The notes under the pieces were generated by a model. It searched no databases. It worked only from the letters and a program-made list of their open reading frames with translations, and was not told where the DNA came from. A DNA stretch of 64,000 nt. It comes from Acanthosepion lycidas (Eukaryota > Mollusca > Cephalopoda > Sepiida > Sepiidae). Positions 12,750 to 23,091 of the stretch are shown in pieces (the stretch's first letter is position 1; each line of letters opens with the position of its first letter). The stretch is taken from contig OZ010588.1 in the NCBI GenBank assembly GCA_963932145.1, forward strand, positions 96,088,341 to 96,152,340, in the 5' to 3' direction. Position numbers and translations under genes: made by a program.

Positions 12750-12870
12750 CACAAACGAGCTTCAATAGAGTGATGGCACGCTCACAAAATTTACTGAGAT
12801 CCACAAAGTACAGAAAATTATGGGCAGCGTTCATCGCTAACACCATACAGGTACAGAGAAAGAGAACACA
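12750..12870 (+). pseudogene. RTE LINE 3' terminal fragment
   Basis: Reads LLRSTKYRKLWAAFIANTIQ, another copy of the RTE C-terminal motif. It lies about 330 bp from the preceding one in the same orientation. Confidence 0.55.
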
Positions 12871-12904
12871 ACGCAAGCATCATATGTTCTTTAAATTAGT
12901 AAGT

Positions 12905-13160
12905 TATATGTTGCAACCTGTGGAGGGTTAGTGAATGAGGAATAACCAAAATGGAGGTTGGAAAATGAAATGGTAATGTTTATAACATCAACAAAATACA
13001 ATGCTTGTCAGCGGCGTGAAGTACGTAATCCACTGCTAGTGGTGGACTACTTAGACACCATATTGCCTCCCCCCCAACACACCATTTATGACAGTGTACA
13101 ACGTATTTATGAGGATTGGGATACACCCATTAATGTTTTTTAGGTAAGGTATATAACAGT
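12905..13160 (+). repeat. Short interspersed repeat family D, sense copy
   Basis: Contains AATGAAATGGTAATGTTTAT, CATCAACAAAATACAATG, CAGCGGCGTGAAGTA and TATTTATGAGGATTGGGATA. Related copies are at 13445-13600 (inverted), 15835-16022 (direct) and 22355-22490 (inverted). No tRNA promoter boxes were recognised, so its class is open. Confidence 0.65.
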
Positions 13161-13289
13161 ATATATGTACAGTTAGTATATGAGACTGCGGTAAAAATAA
13201 GGGTTTGCTTTGATCGAAGTTTAAAGCGTCGTAACACAATGTAAGCAACATTTAAATAGACATAATGCTGCCAACGATTTGACAATAAA

Positions 13290-13690
13290 GTTTAAAGAAT
13301 CGTCATAGAACAATCAGACAGACACAGCATAAATATTTAGGACACGTAATGAGTAAATAGGGCTTAGAAAATCTGACTCTCACAATTCATATTGAAGGAA
13401 AAAAGGTGAGAGAAAAACAGCACAGCGTACCGCGTGTAACAGCAAAATTGTAGTCACCACCAGCAGTGGTTTACCTACTTCACGCCGCTGGCGTGTATTG
13501 TATTTTGTTGATGTTATAAAGATTACCATTTCTTTTTCCGACCTCCGTTTTGTTTATTCCGCTTTCAGTTACCTTTCTAGCTACAACAGATAGCAAAAAG
13601 ACAACATTTACTAAGAGCTGTGAAGTGTAGGAAATTGTGGAGAGCCATGATCGCCAAAGTCCTTCAGAAGACGAACAAAATTTTTGTACT
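13290..13690 (+). pseudogene. RTE LINE 3' end interrupted by family D repeat
   Basis: Left part (13290-13440) reads HKYLGHVMSK, GLENLTLTIHIEGKKVREKQ. Right part (13605-13690) reads LLRAVKCRKLWRAMIAKVLQ. These are consecutive blocks of one RTE C-terminus, as seen continuously at 1.3-1.5 kb. Between them lies an inverted copy of the family D repeat (13445-13600), so the LINE was inserted first and the repeat later. Confidence 0.68.
13445..13600 (-). repeat. Short interspersed repeat family D, inverted copy
   Basis: Reverse complement of the 12.9-kb copy over about 95 bp (TACTTCACGCCGCTGGCGTG, TTGTTGATGTTATAAAGATT, CCGACCTCCGTTTTG). It sits inside an RTE 3' end. Confidence 0.65.
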
Positions 13691-14049
13691 ATTTTTTTTA
13701 TTGATAACGCAATCATGTGAGATTATATATCTACTTCGAGATAATAACTGGTGGTTTTTAAAGCAGGAATTTAGAAATATCGTAACAGAACGTAATCATG
13801 TACGTACATAGAATTATAAGAATGTTTTATTTTCTAAACACGGTCAGTACATTGTGGCCGTGTTCATAGTTGGTATTATTGACTGTTGGCTTTTTATATT
13901 AAATATGCATCCATTATTCTCAGTCTTTTTTACTTACGTATAACAATTCATATATTCAGTTAAATGTAAAATAAAATACATCCTTAATAATGGCTAAATG
14001 TATAGCTGAAAGAGCTTGGATATATAAAACATTTGTACAATTTTTTATA

Positions 14050-14155
14050 TAATTTATTGTCTGAAAAGAAATATGGCAGACAAGCAAATGCTTTGTTTAT
14101 AATAAACAATATTAGCAACATTCAGGCCGGTAAATATTGTTAATACTGTTTGTCG
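14050..14155. repeat. Foldback fragment of SINE family T2
   Basis: AATGCTTTGTTTATAATAAA (antisense) is followed directly by CATTCAGGCCGGTAAATATT and AATACTGTTT (sense). The same blocks occur in one orientation at 21.24 and 48.25 kb, so this is a rearranged inverted fragment. Confidence 0.5.
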
Positions 14156-14187
14156 CCGTGGGTTGTTGCCGTCTTGTCCACACAGAG

Positions 14188-14207
14188 ACACACACACACA
14201 CACACAC

Positions 14208-14275
<68 letters not shown>

Positions 14276-14296
14276 ATAGATAGATAGATAGATAGT
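14188..14296. repeat. Compound (CA)n(TA)n(GATA)n microsatellite
   Basis: About 22 bp CA, about 60 bp TA and about five GATA units in sequence. Confidence 0.95.
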
Positions 14297-14383
14297 TTAT
14301 GAAAAACTAGGTAATCCGTATGGGTAAACCTAAGGAGGATAAAATCCAGAGAGCTCAATGTAAATCCAGAGCAAATAATTTAA

Positions 14384-14553
14384 ATAAAAACAGACTACTT
14401 TAAGGTTCCATGTAATAAATTATTTCACCACAACCCTTTTAAAATTTTTTTGTTTCAACCTTTGGAAGTAAAGTCTGATGATCCGCAGTCCTTTAAAAGG
14501 CTGTAGTTAAATAATTTATTACATGGAACCTTAAAGCGGTCTGTTTTTATAAA
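14384..14553. repeat. Long foldback hairpin (0.17 kb)
   Basis: Left arm ACAGACTACTTTAAGGTTCC, ATGTAATAAATTATTT...CCCTTTTAAA pairs with the right arm TTTAAAAGG...AAATAATTTATTACAT, GGAACCTTAAAGCGGTCTGT. The stem is about 60 bp with few mismatches and the loop is about 50 bp (14441-14491). It is followed by (AAAT)n and (TA)n. No coding capacity. Confidence 0.88.
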
Positions 14554-14560
14554 TAAATAA

Positions 14561-14615
<55 letters not shown>

Positions 14616-14702
14616 GTTGGTGCAAAAATAATGTCGTTTTCTCACATAGTAACATATGTGAGAAAACGACATAATCTTTGCACCAACCTAATATATATAT
14701 AT
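14550..14702. repeat. (AAAT)n(TA)n array split by a MITE
   Basis: AAAT units lead into about 48 bp of TA. A palindromic MITE follows at 14612-14691, and a few TA units continue on its far side. Confidence 0.9.
14612..14691. mobile_element. Palindromic mariner-type MITE, copy 4 (80 bp)
   Basis: TTAGGTTGGTGCAAAAATAA pairs with the end CTTTGCACCAACCTAA. The centre TCTCACATAGTAACATATGTGAGA is a perfect local hairpin and is the same subfamily as 3427-3506. Both sides are (TA)n, so the target duplication cannot be delimited exactly. Confidence 0.9.
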
Positions 14703-14792
14703 GGTTTCAACATTTCGGTATCTTTAGGCGCTTTATTACTTATATATGAACGCACAGCCTTAATTCACTAATTCAACTTTGACACATAGTTG

Positions 14793-14796
<4 letters not shown>

Positions 14797-14840
<44 letters not shown>
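14797..14840. repeat. (TA)n microsatellite
   Basis: About 22 uninterrupted TA units. Confidence 0.95.
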
Positions 14841-14844
<4 letters not shown>

Positions 14845-14899
14845 GAAAACCGACTGTTTGACCGAACCCATACTCTTATCTCAGATTGTCTCTGTGTAC

Positions 14900-15830
14900 C
14901 CGCGACAGATCAAATGAGACGGGCACACAGAGAGATAATATTATAGAGTGTGGATATGTTTTGCCTAACGGACCAACCCATGGAAATCGTATCGTTGAAA
15001 ATGATTATGGCGATTATTTGGCTTGCGATTCTATTCTATCTGCTAGGTGAGATGGTAAATAATTTTTGTCATGGTTAAATATCTTTGAACTTCTGTTTCT
15101 CTGTTTTGACCAGAAATTGCACTTACAGCCTATATAATTATTAATTAAATACATTTCACATTGAAAATGTTTCCTTTTTTATTTTTTTCTACATTTTTTT
15201 TTAATCTAACATTGTCTATCGACTTGCGTGCACAGGAAACATCAAATAAAAAAATAAAAATAAATAAATGGTCGTCTTCCATCTCTTTATTTTTATTTTT
15301 TCCTGGTTTGAAAGACGATTTTGTTGTCTTTGGCAAACATTTTTTTTCTTGCCGTTTCAGATTGCTAAATATTTCCCTTGGCTTATATTACAAGAGAAAT
15401 TTAATTTAAAACAAAAAAGGAGCAACAAATGTTTTGGTTAGAATTGAAATGTAACTTGATTTATTTGTTGATGAAAATGCAATACCACCATTTTTCAGTT
15501 AATGGAAAAAAAAAGTTTATATAAAATGTTCTGTGGCCATTTTGTCTGTAATGTCTGTAACGTTCTATGTACTAGCTACCTGAAAAAGGCCACAAGACAC
15601 AACGTCGGGCTAACGTAAATATATATTTAAGTATGAAGAAGGTCTTATAAAAACGCAAACATTTCTTACAATTATCCATAGATAGAAAAAGGTTGTAAAT
15701 ATCGGAAAATTTAATTTATAAGTTTTTAAATTTAATTATATTTTTCATTAGACGTGTCTGGTTATACAGCCTAGCCAATTACTTTTAGTTTCTATATCTT
15801 TTGGCTTTGTTTTTGTTGTAATCTAGGAAA
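14900..15830. other. Unassigned AT-rich interval
   Basis: Overlapping lysine- and phenylalanine-rich frames at 15145-15409 are products of A/T runs. No motif or shared repeat was recognised, apart from a GAAAAAGGCCACAAGACACA stretch that resembles the GAAGAAGGCC...CGAAACG block of the SINEs here. Confidence 0.4.
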
Positions 15831-15834
15831 GGTT

Positions 15835-16022
15835 ACTGAATGTGGAATAAATAAAAAAGAGATTGGAAATGAAATGGTAATCTTTATAACATCAACATAA
15901 TACAATACACACCAGCGGCGTGAAGACAGCAGATTACCCTCACCCCAACACTTACAATAGTGCCCAACGTACTTATGAGGATTGGGACATACCCTTTTAT
16001 TTTCACAGGTAAGGTATGTAAC
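15835..16022 (+). repeat. Short interspersed repeat family D, copy 3
   Basis: Contains GAAATGGTAATCTTTATAAC, ACACACCAGCGGCGTGAAG and ACTTATGAGGATTGGGACAT in the same order as at 12.9 kb. Confidence 0.65.
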
Positions 16023-16154
16023 AGTTTTATTATTAAGTATCCCACATTGTCACAATAAATCTGCCATGACAGGTGAAATGTTTAAGGAATTATACGTAAA
16101 TATATTGTGGATAATCTAGAGAATAAAGCGCTTATTTTACGATAATTTTTTTAA

Positions 16155-16700
16155 TAGTTCCAGCCCAAGCAAGACGACAATGTCTCGAGAGCGCAGTGGG
16201 CTATAAGGAGAAAAAAAAGAAAATGAATGAAAACACTGAGAATGCTGTCGAAAAATGAATAGTTTTCAAGCAAACAGAAGATGCATTTATATTTTTGATG
16301 ATTCTAGTGATAAGGGAAGCAAGAAGTCGGAAGGAACCTCCGTAGTTGGGAAGTGCGAGACAAAAAAGTCTTACAGTAGAAATGGCGGTTGAATCCAGCT
16401 AGTTCAAAATTATTACCGGTTGCCAATCTACTAGCATGCTTAAATTCATATAGTCGGGGCACCATGAAAAAAATAATCAGAGAAGATGCCAAGGAAATAT
16501 TTATACAACAGACAGAGGGAAACCACGTTACGTCGATGAGAAAGTTACTGGACACGAGATGCTTAGTCAGGATCTATTATATTATAGATCCTTCTTTGGA
16601 TTGTGTCAAGAATTTCGAAATATACAGCAGGGCCTGACAACAGTATTCATGACACGGATGAATGGTAGATGTATAAATGTGCAAGTTCGATTCTGACAAG
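16155..16700 (-). pseudogene. LINE reverse-transcriptase C-terminus, family C copy
   Basis: On the minus strand a segment reads DTI...IDPDLTKHLVSSNFLIDV, then FFMVPRLYEFKHASRLATG, then TFLSRTSQLRRFLPTSCFP. These correspond to the IDDPxLTxxLxSLxHRRDV, LVPPP...TRxAxxxH and F.PRTxxLWNxLPxxxFP blocks that close CR1/Jockey-like ORF2 proteins. The codon for W in LWN is changed (LRR). The segment at 16155-16200 shares a UTR motif with the copy at 10.1 kb. Palm and endonuclease are absent; the fragment is dead. Confidence 0.72.
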
Positions 16701-16974
16701 AGACAATCGAGTTAAGAAGGCCGTGTTTAACAGGCACGCTTCCAGATCATTTCATACTAACACATGGTCCCTCAGTTCTCTATCCTCGACCCTACTCTGT
16801 TTCTCCTCCTCCTCATTTGTCTATTTATTTTAAAAAAAATAAAGAATTAGGAAATCAAGTTAAAACATCAATTGAGCAGAATCATCTAAAGTTACAGAGA
16901 TTTTGAAACGTAGGTAGCGCGGAATCGGCTGGTATTGAGCACTTTTTAATACTACTGTTTCATGGTCTAATTTA

Positions 16975-16978
<4 letters not shown>

Positions 16979-17031
<53 letters not shown>
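16979..17031. repeat. (TA)n microsatellite at SINE tail
   Basis: About 26 TA units, directly next to the 3' end of the minus-strand SINE that follows. Confidence 0.95.
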
Positions 17032-17033
<2 letters not shown>

Positions 17034-17320
17034 GTCTATATTTCTGAGATGAGGTATTATGTACAGTATTTACATTATGCGGACCATTGTCCTCATCTTT
17101 GTCGCCATATTTGCCACAACGTTTCGGCCGTTGTACGCTCCGGCCTTCTTCAGGTGGTTGGAATTTCGAACTGAACCCTTTATTTCGATCCCTGGCGTAG
17201 ACTGTTCTAGTTCCACGTGCCATGTTTGATGGATGCCAGTTATCAGTTATCTCCTGCTAATTTTCCCTCTGAAAGTTCTCAACTGCCTTAACCGGGTATT
17301 GAACTCACACTCTTGGGTTT
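17032..17320 (-). repeat. tRNA-derived SINE family T1, minus copy of inverted pair
   Basis: Reverse-complemented, it begins at a tRNA-like head (B box GAGTTCAATACCCGG) and passes through ATGGCACGTGGAACTAGAAC. It then carries a block with CTGAAGAAGGCCGGAGCGTA and GGCCGAAACGTTGTG, and ends ATGTAAATACTG...AGAAATATAGACAGA followed by (TA)n. The full family unit is about 320 bp. Whether the GAAGAAGGCC block is the described cephalopod Ceph-domain was not checked. Confidence 0.75.
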
Positions 17321-17324
17321 ATCC

Positions 17325-17501
17325 TGACACATGGCAGAGTGGATAAAGGCGTTGGTTAGATCCAGTGACAAACCCCAGGGATCGAAATAAAGGGTTCAGT
17401 TGGAAATTCCAACCACCTGAAGAAGGCCGGAGCGTACAACGGCCGAAACGTTGTGACAAATATGGCGACAAAGATGAGGACAATGGTCCGCATAATGTAA
17501 A

Positions 17502-17511
<10 letters not shown>
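17325..17511 (+). repeat. tRNA-derived SINE family T1, plus copy of inverted pair
   Basis: The A-box-like head (CATGGCAGAGTGGATAAAGG) is followed by CGTTGGTTAGATCCAGTGAC. The middle, including the B box, is deleted. The 3' half (CAACCACCTGAAGAAGGCCG onward) is nearly a mirror image of 17070-17190, including a shared GCGGACCATTGTCCTCAT variant. It ends in (TA)n. Confidence 0.75.
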
Positions 17512-17582
<71 letters not shown>

Positions 17583-17592
17583 TAGATAGATT
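17505..17592. repeat. Compound (TA)n(GA)n(GATA)n microsatellite
   Basis: About 43 bp TA, 31 bp GA and three GATA units, immediately after the plus-strand SINE. Confidence 0.95.
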
Positions 17593-17599
17593 ACGGCAA

Positions 17600-19670
17600 A
17601 AAACAAAAAAATGCCTCAATATAAGTATAGTCTATTTCAAACCGTTCTTTACATGGCTATCGTCAGCCTCTAAGTGTTTGTCTAGGAGTATTGTTCTAAA
17701 TTTATTTTCAAATCACTCCTCCTCTAGTAGGCTCCATGTTAATGAGAGTGGGTTTGTGCTACCGATTGTTGTGGGCGTAAGGTATCTTATTCCGGGGGAA
17801 GCGGTCTGGCTTTGGAGTTTATTTATGGCCAGGATTTTTGTTTGTAGTTTAATATCAGTTCTTACTATGTGGTGTTTTATTTTATTTTATTTTTTTTTAT
17901 AAAGGCCCGGAGAGTGTTTTTCTGGGTTCAATGTAAATAGTTTTTGTACTCCTAAGCGATGGATGATTTAAACTTAAGTCGGTTTAAATTATTGTAAATT
18001 AGTTGAGTTAGAGATTTACAGATTGTGGTAATACAAAAGTGCCCAATGGAATAAATCATGCTTATGCGTACATATCTTGTTACATACTTATATATACATT
18101 TACATGTCCATACATATATATCACTATACGCACACATACACCCCCACATATATACACATGTATTCTTATGTAATTTTGAATCTATTTCTATGTCTACATT
18201 TCGTGATTATTTCTCTCCGTTGATTTAATAGCTTGCATTGATCTTTATTTTTTATTATCCTCATTTTTCTTCTAAACATAGCTTTCACCTATCCCTAAAA
18301 CTATTGGCGGTGTTCGCGAAACCTAGAATTTTCCAATTTATTTGAGGATTCAGACCCTTTTCCTTCAATTCACAAACATTTTTGGAAGAGCTGTTTGGTG
18401 TTTTAATTTTGGATTAGTGAATGAAGGTCTATGTATAATGATGTTTTATTAGATTCTCCAGCAGAAATGCCGAAGTAAATATTATGGTTTGTCGTATTTT
18501 CTTTAAGGGTAATGGTTACCTGGTATACTACCCTAGTGGATTTGCACTTGCTCTCTACTGGACAGTTTTATTTAATTCTACAATTATAGGGGTTTTCCAT
18601 GTTAGATTTAGTTTCTTTTTTTCCCCATGGGATTTACTTAAAATCAATTTATTATGTGTGTTAATAATTAAGTACATATTATCAGATCAGGAGTAGCTAA
18701 GTTAAACAGGTTTCCTGTAGAATATCTTTAGATGATTTTTTTTTTCAAGTGTTTGGTAATTCATTTTAGGAAGCACTGAATAATGCTGATACTAGACAGT
18801 TTGCAGAAAGTGTGTGTGTGTGGGGGGGTTGAACGAAATTTTTAAAATCAATTTTTATATTTTATGTATATAAAATATTATGTAACGTGCCCATTTTTTT
18901 AATTATTGTCGACCATACACAACATTATCAGAGAATAAGAACGATAACTATAATAAATTTAAAGTCAGCATTCCAAAAATTAGATTACGGAGAATATTTG
19001 CTACAATTTTTATGATTACAGAGTACTTAAAAATCATATAAATAGGGTGCTCACCTACCATTTTCTTAAATTATGCTTTAACAAATAAAGTCTACATAGA
19101 ACAACAACAAAGATATCAACTCCTTTATGAGAACTTGTGACGTGATTGACGAGCAATGAGAAATACGTAATCACCGCTACTGCTTGTTTTAAAAATCCAT
19201 TTCTCTGTTATTGTAAACATAAATAAATAATATTTTTAAAAATCAGATTAATTGTACTTCAAATCAGCGAATATTTTACAAATAAAATTTAAGAAAAGTA
19301 TATTTTATTTTTGGAAGATTTTTAATACAGATAATTACATTGCGATGAAAGACGACTAAAAAGGGCGCTAATCGGATATTTTAGAAAAAAATCGATTCCA
19401 ATCAATATAATTTCTCTTTGAAAAACACCAGAGTATTTTGCTTACTGGAAATAGTACAATTTATCCTTTGGCTTTCAATTAATGCTAGAATGAAAGCTTC
19501 AAATATCTTTTTTCGTTTACAAGCATTCATTTTAAACCAAGGCACCAAAATAAGAGAAGGTACCTACTTATGGTCAAAACTGATCAATATCATGGATAGA
19601 GCGTATCTAAATATAAATGTGGATACTGTAGTCAAAACTGAGTAGCGAGAGTCTGTCTAATTTCTGAACT
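17600..19670. other. Unassigned interval
   Basis: No coding frame with recognisable motifs was found. A small GT/G run lies at 18800-18835. Frames at 17678-17902 and 18484-18696 are hydrophobic and low in complexity; I cannot support either as a gene. Confidence 0.4.
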
Positions 19671-19678
19671 ACGTTTTA

Positions 19679-19779
19679 TTAGGTTGGTGCAAAAATAATT
19701 ACGTAATAATGTCGTTTTTTTACGTTAAAAATACGTCAAAAAACGACATTATTACGTCATTATTTTTGCACCAGCCTAA
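19679..19779. mobile_element. Palindromic mariner-type MITE, copy 5 (101 bp)
   Basis: TTAGGTTGGTGCAAAAATAA pairs with the end TTTTTGCACCAGCCTAA; TA on both sides. It belongs to the longer subfamily with an ACGTAATAATGTCG arm, like 4681-4781. It abuts the left side of the Tc1 remnant. Confidence 0.9.
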
Positions 19780-20417
19780 TAGTTCAAGATTGACTGGACA
19801 ATTCATTGCAATAAGAATAATAATAAAATCTGAAGACTGTATAAAAATTCTGAAGGAAAATTTACAACTATCAGCACAAAATATTGATCTTGGTCGGCGA
19901 TTTACTTTCCAACAAGACAATCATCTCAAACATTCATTATCTTTTTTCTGAAGCCAAACGCTGTCACTGCGTGGCTTCAGAAAAAAGGTAATTACAAATC
20001 TACAATGGAATTCAATGAATCCAGATTTGAATCCTATTGAAAATCTATGGCAAGAATTGAAACTTCGAATAAATCGTCAGTCACCAAAAAAACTTCAGGA
20101 TTTAGAACGTGCGACAATTGAAGAAAGAAAGAAAATCCCAGAAAAGATTTTAGAAAATGATTGCAGCAATTTATAATGATGAGAGTTCATGCTGTTGACT
20201 ATTAATATTGTGAAAAATTGTTCAATTTTTTTTATTTATTTTTCAATCTGTACGAATAATTTTGTCTTTTCCTGTTTTGCGCAATTCGCTTGTCAGATTT
20301 GATGTATTTAACCTATAGTTCTGAAAATTGAGTTTTATATTCCTTTTTGTGTCTAACATATAAAAACCTTATTATCGTCAGTGCATTAGATGAGCCTACG
20401 AATAATTTCGTCTTTCA

Positions 20418-20420
<3 letters not shown>
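19780..20420 (+). pseudogene. Tc1-like transposase C-terminal half with right inverted repeat
   Basis: Three frame segments read ILKENLQLSAQNIDLGRRFT then FQQDNHLKH (second catalytic Asp of the DDE triad), WLQKKGN, and WNSMNPDLNPIENLWQELKL (with the third acidic residue, Glu, in IENLW). The tail is SPKKLQDLERATIEERKKIP. This is the standard end of Tc1-family transposases. Frameshifts occur in the run of T near 19945 and again near 20007, and the N-terminal DNA-binding domain and first Asp are missing. The right end has outer (TACGAATAATTTCGTCTTTC, 20397-20416) and inner (TACGAATAATTTTGTCTTTT, 20251-20270) copies of one motif, the IR/DR arrangement known from some Tc1 elements. The terminus is CACTG followed by TA. 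Confidence 0.85.
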
Positions 20421-20472
<52 letters not shown>

Positions 20473-20503
20473 TAGAAAGCAGTATGTCAAGGTGGAAACG
20501 CGG

Positions 20504-20550
<47 letters not shown>
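20421..20550. repeat. Two (TA)n arrays
   Basis: TA arrays at 20421-20469 and 20510-20548 flank about 40 bp of unique sequence. The first starts at the Tc1 terminus, suggesting growth from the TA target site. Confidence 0.9.
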
Positions 20551-20552
<2 letters not shown>

Positions 20553-21053
20553 TTTAATAACTCATCTTTCGACAGGTATCACAGTTACTCTCGTCTTGGA
20601 ATTTTGTCCGAAATTATTTGAATTTGAGAAAAAAAATCTATGCCTGAGGATGGCAAATGTTTTTTAGCGAAATTCTAATCCATTGTACAATTAATAGTAG
20701 CAAGGATCCTGTCGTTCAGCGAGTGGTCAGTGAGTTAATGCATTCTTAATCTGTTAGCGAAGAGAGTTCGCCATTAATTACATTAATTGTATTGATTTAT
20801 ACTTTAAATGGCTATTTTACGATATTAATTAAGCTGCATTATTTAATAATTTAAAAAAAGATATTTCATTCTGCAGTAAAAAGAAAATTCTGAAAACTTC
20901 GAAGACATCCTTCTAATTATTGGAGCAATAGTCCTTGTCACGTCAACGGGGAAAAAAACCAAATAAAAAACAAAACATTTACTATAACGGAAATTGTCAA
21001 TTACAACACTACTACAATATTAAAATATCTTGCGATGCATTACTGCACGTTCG
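20551..21053. other. Unassigned interval
   Basis: No gene or repeat recognised. Confidence 0.4.
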
Positions 21054-21093
<40 letters not shown>

Positions 21094-21300
21094 CTTTTAA
21101 ACTCCAATCATCCATGAATTTCTCACATACATTCATGTCTGTTCATGGTAAAATAGACCTTACTAACCGATCGATTCTCTGTGGCGAAATCGGTAAAAGC
21201 ACGTCGGACGACGCATATTTTCTATGAAAATTCTCGGACATTCAGGCCGGTAAATATTATTTAATACTGTTTATTATAAACAGAGCATTTACTTTACCCA
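21054..21300 (+). repeat. (TA)n plus tRNA-derived SINE family T2 (partial)
   Basis: The TA array at 21054-21092 precedes a SINE copy with AATCGGTAAAAGCACGTC (A-box region), then TCTCGGACATTCAGGCCGGT and AATACTGTTTATTATAAACA. The B-box part between CACGTC and GGACGACGC is deleted. Confidence 0.65.
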
Positions 21301-21574
21301 CTCTTTGAAAGATCTTCGTTACATGCAGTCTCAACTCAAAAATAGCATTGCAATTCCGTATATATGCATGCTCTAAAAGCTAAATATATATCTGCACATA
21401 ATCTCGCATTGTTTATATGTGTGAACTACAATGTCTACACCTGTATACATGTATATCTTCGAGCGTATGAGAATTCCCACCGACCACCACCAAACATAAT
21501 CAAGCACAAAATAATATAAATAGATTCAATTTTTAAAAAATAAATCAGTTAGTCTGATGTTCGTAAAATATTGA

Positions 21575-21809
21575 TACATGTTTTACCGATTGAGCCACAG
21601 GGGAGCTTGTCGGTTAGCAAGGTTGATCTCCTTGATTTTCTCTCGTACATTCATATCTGCTCGATGCGTATCCAAAGGTAAACAAATGACGTCACACTTT
21701 ATGAAGTGAACAAAGTCCGACAATTATTTTAAGACATTTCTTATCGATAATTATTTTTAAGACATTTTCTTTCTATAAAAAATGTATATGACGTCATAAA
21801 TATGTGACG

Positions 21810-21811
<2 letters not shown>
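21575..21811 (-). repeat. tRNA-derived SINE family T2, minus copy (partial)
   Basis: The antisense of TGGCTCAATCGGTAAAAC, the GTTAGCAAGG segment and AAATGACGTCACACTTTATG match the 32.5 and 48.0 kb copies. AATTATTTTAAGACATTTC is present twice at 21724-21770, a local duplication. Confidence 0.65.

Positions 21812-21871
<60 letters not shown>
21811..21871. repeat. (TA)n microsatellite
   Basis: About 30 uninterrupted TA units. Confidence 0.95.
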
Positions 21872-21876
<5 letters not shown>

Positions 21877-22004
21877 TGAGTTTAAAGCAAACAATCTAGC
21901 CGATTTCATTTAGATTCTTGTTATTTACTGCAACTCTCCTGTCATTTTTACCGTATGAGTGTCAAGCAAATCAGAATCAATTTCCAAACAACACAGACAT
22001 ATCA

Positions 22005-22275
22005 GTGAAGGCTTGAGTTGAACGGTAGTGAGGACCATCCACACTTCTTCGAAGAGCCGAATACAGAGAACTGGTGCCATATATGCGACAGAATTACAAA
22101 ACAACCATCCGAAGGTTTTAAATTCAGAGTTGTCCTTCTCCTAGACAATTCGCATTAGGGTATCGGACCCACGCTGTCGAGCTATAACCCATAGCTGGGA
22201 AAGAAGAGATGGAGTCATACATTCACAAGTAAATGTAATATAGTCGTACTCGTCTCACCGATTCCTCAATATGAC

Positions 22276-22276
<1 letters not shown>
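22005..22276 (-). repeat. tRNA-derived SINE family T3, minus copy (diverged)
   Basis: CCCATAGCTGGGAAAGAAGA (antisense of the CTTCTTCCCCCAGCTATGGG block) and CACCGATTCCTCAAT (antisense of ATTGAGGAATCGG) match the better copies at 37.0-37.3 and 42.7 kb. Confidence 0.5.

Positions 22277-22344
<68 letters not shown>
22277..22344. repeat. (TA)n microsatellite
   Basis: About 34 TA units between a T3 SINE and a family D repeat. Confidence 0.95.
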
Positions 22345-22350
<6 letters not shown>

Positions 22351-22354
22351 ATAC

Positions 22355-22490
22355 CGAAATGTTGAATACTAATGGGCATGTCCTAATCCTCATAAATACG
22401 TTGGACACTATTCTAAGTGGGGTAATATGCTGTCTACGTAGTCCAACACCAGCAGTGGCTTACCTACTTCACGCCGCTGGTCCATTATAC
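22355..22490 (-). repeat. Short interspersed repeat family D, copy 4
   Basis: GGGCATGTCCTAATCCTCAT and CCTACTTCACGCCGCTGGTC are antisense matches to the family ends at 12.9 and 15.8 kb. Confidence 0.6.
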
Positions 22491-22691
22491 ATATATACAT
22501 ACATACATACATATATTGAACACTTTGTTTAGTTATTTTATGTTACTCGTGTCAGGGTTTTTTTCTTTGGAATCTGAACTTAAATTCAAGACGATTATTT
22601 TCGCCGGAAATACATCTCCTTAATTCTTCCTTTTTTTAGGCTTTTTTCCTTGGGTATTAGTTTGTTCATTCACATTTATAAGTTTATTAGT

Positions 22692-22693
<2 letters not shown>

Positions 22694-22761
<68 letters not shown>
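22694..22761. repeat. (TA)n microsatellite
   Basis: About 33 uninterrupted TA units. Confidence 0.95.
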
Positions 22762-22763
<2 letters not shown>

Positions 22764-23058
22764 CATTTACTGACTGATTGCTTTGCTGTATCACAACTCA
22801 TCAGTGTGCATAAACGTCCAATTGCTTCAAACTGGGATCGAAACCCGACCTATTTTACACCAGTCAGATATAATTTCTATATACATATATGTATTATATG
22901 CACTATACATATTGTAAAGTACTCAATATTAGTGATAGAGCTAACATATTCAGTTGTTTTGATATGAGTTTGTAACCCTGGATTTCATGCTTTTACAATC
23001 ATCAGACTAACTCTGAAGATCATAAATGCTTGAAACCTAGTTATAAACTGATACCCAT

Positions 23059-23091
<33 letters not shown>

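Noticed and set aside
15145..15409. Short lysine/phenylalanine-rich genes
   Set aside because: Composition follows local A and T runs; opposite-strand frames are equally long.
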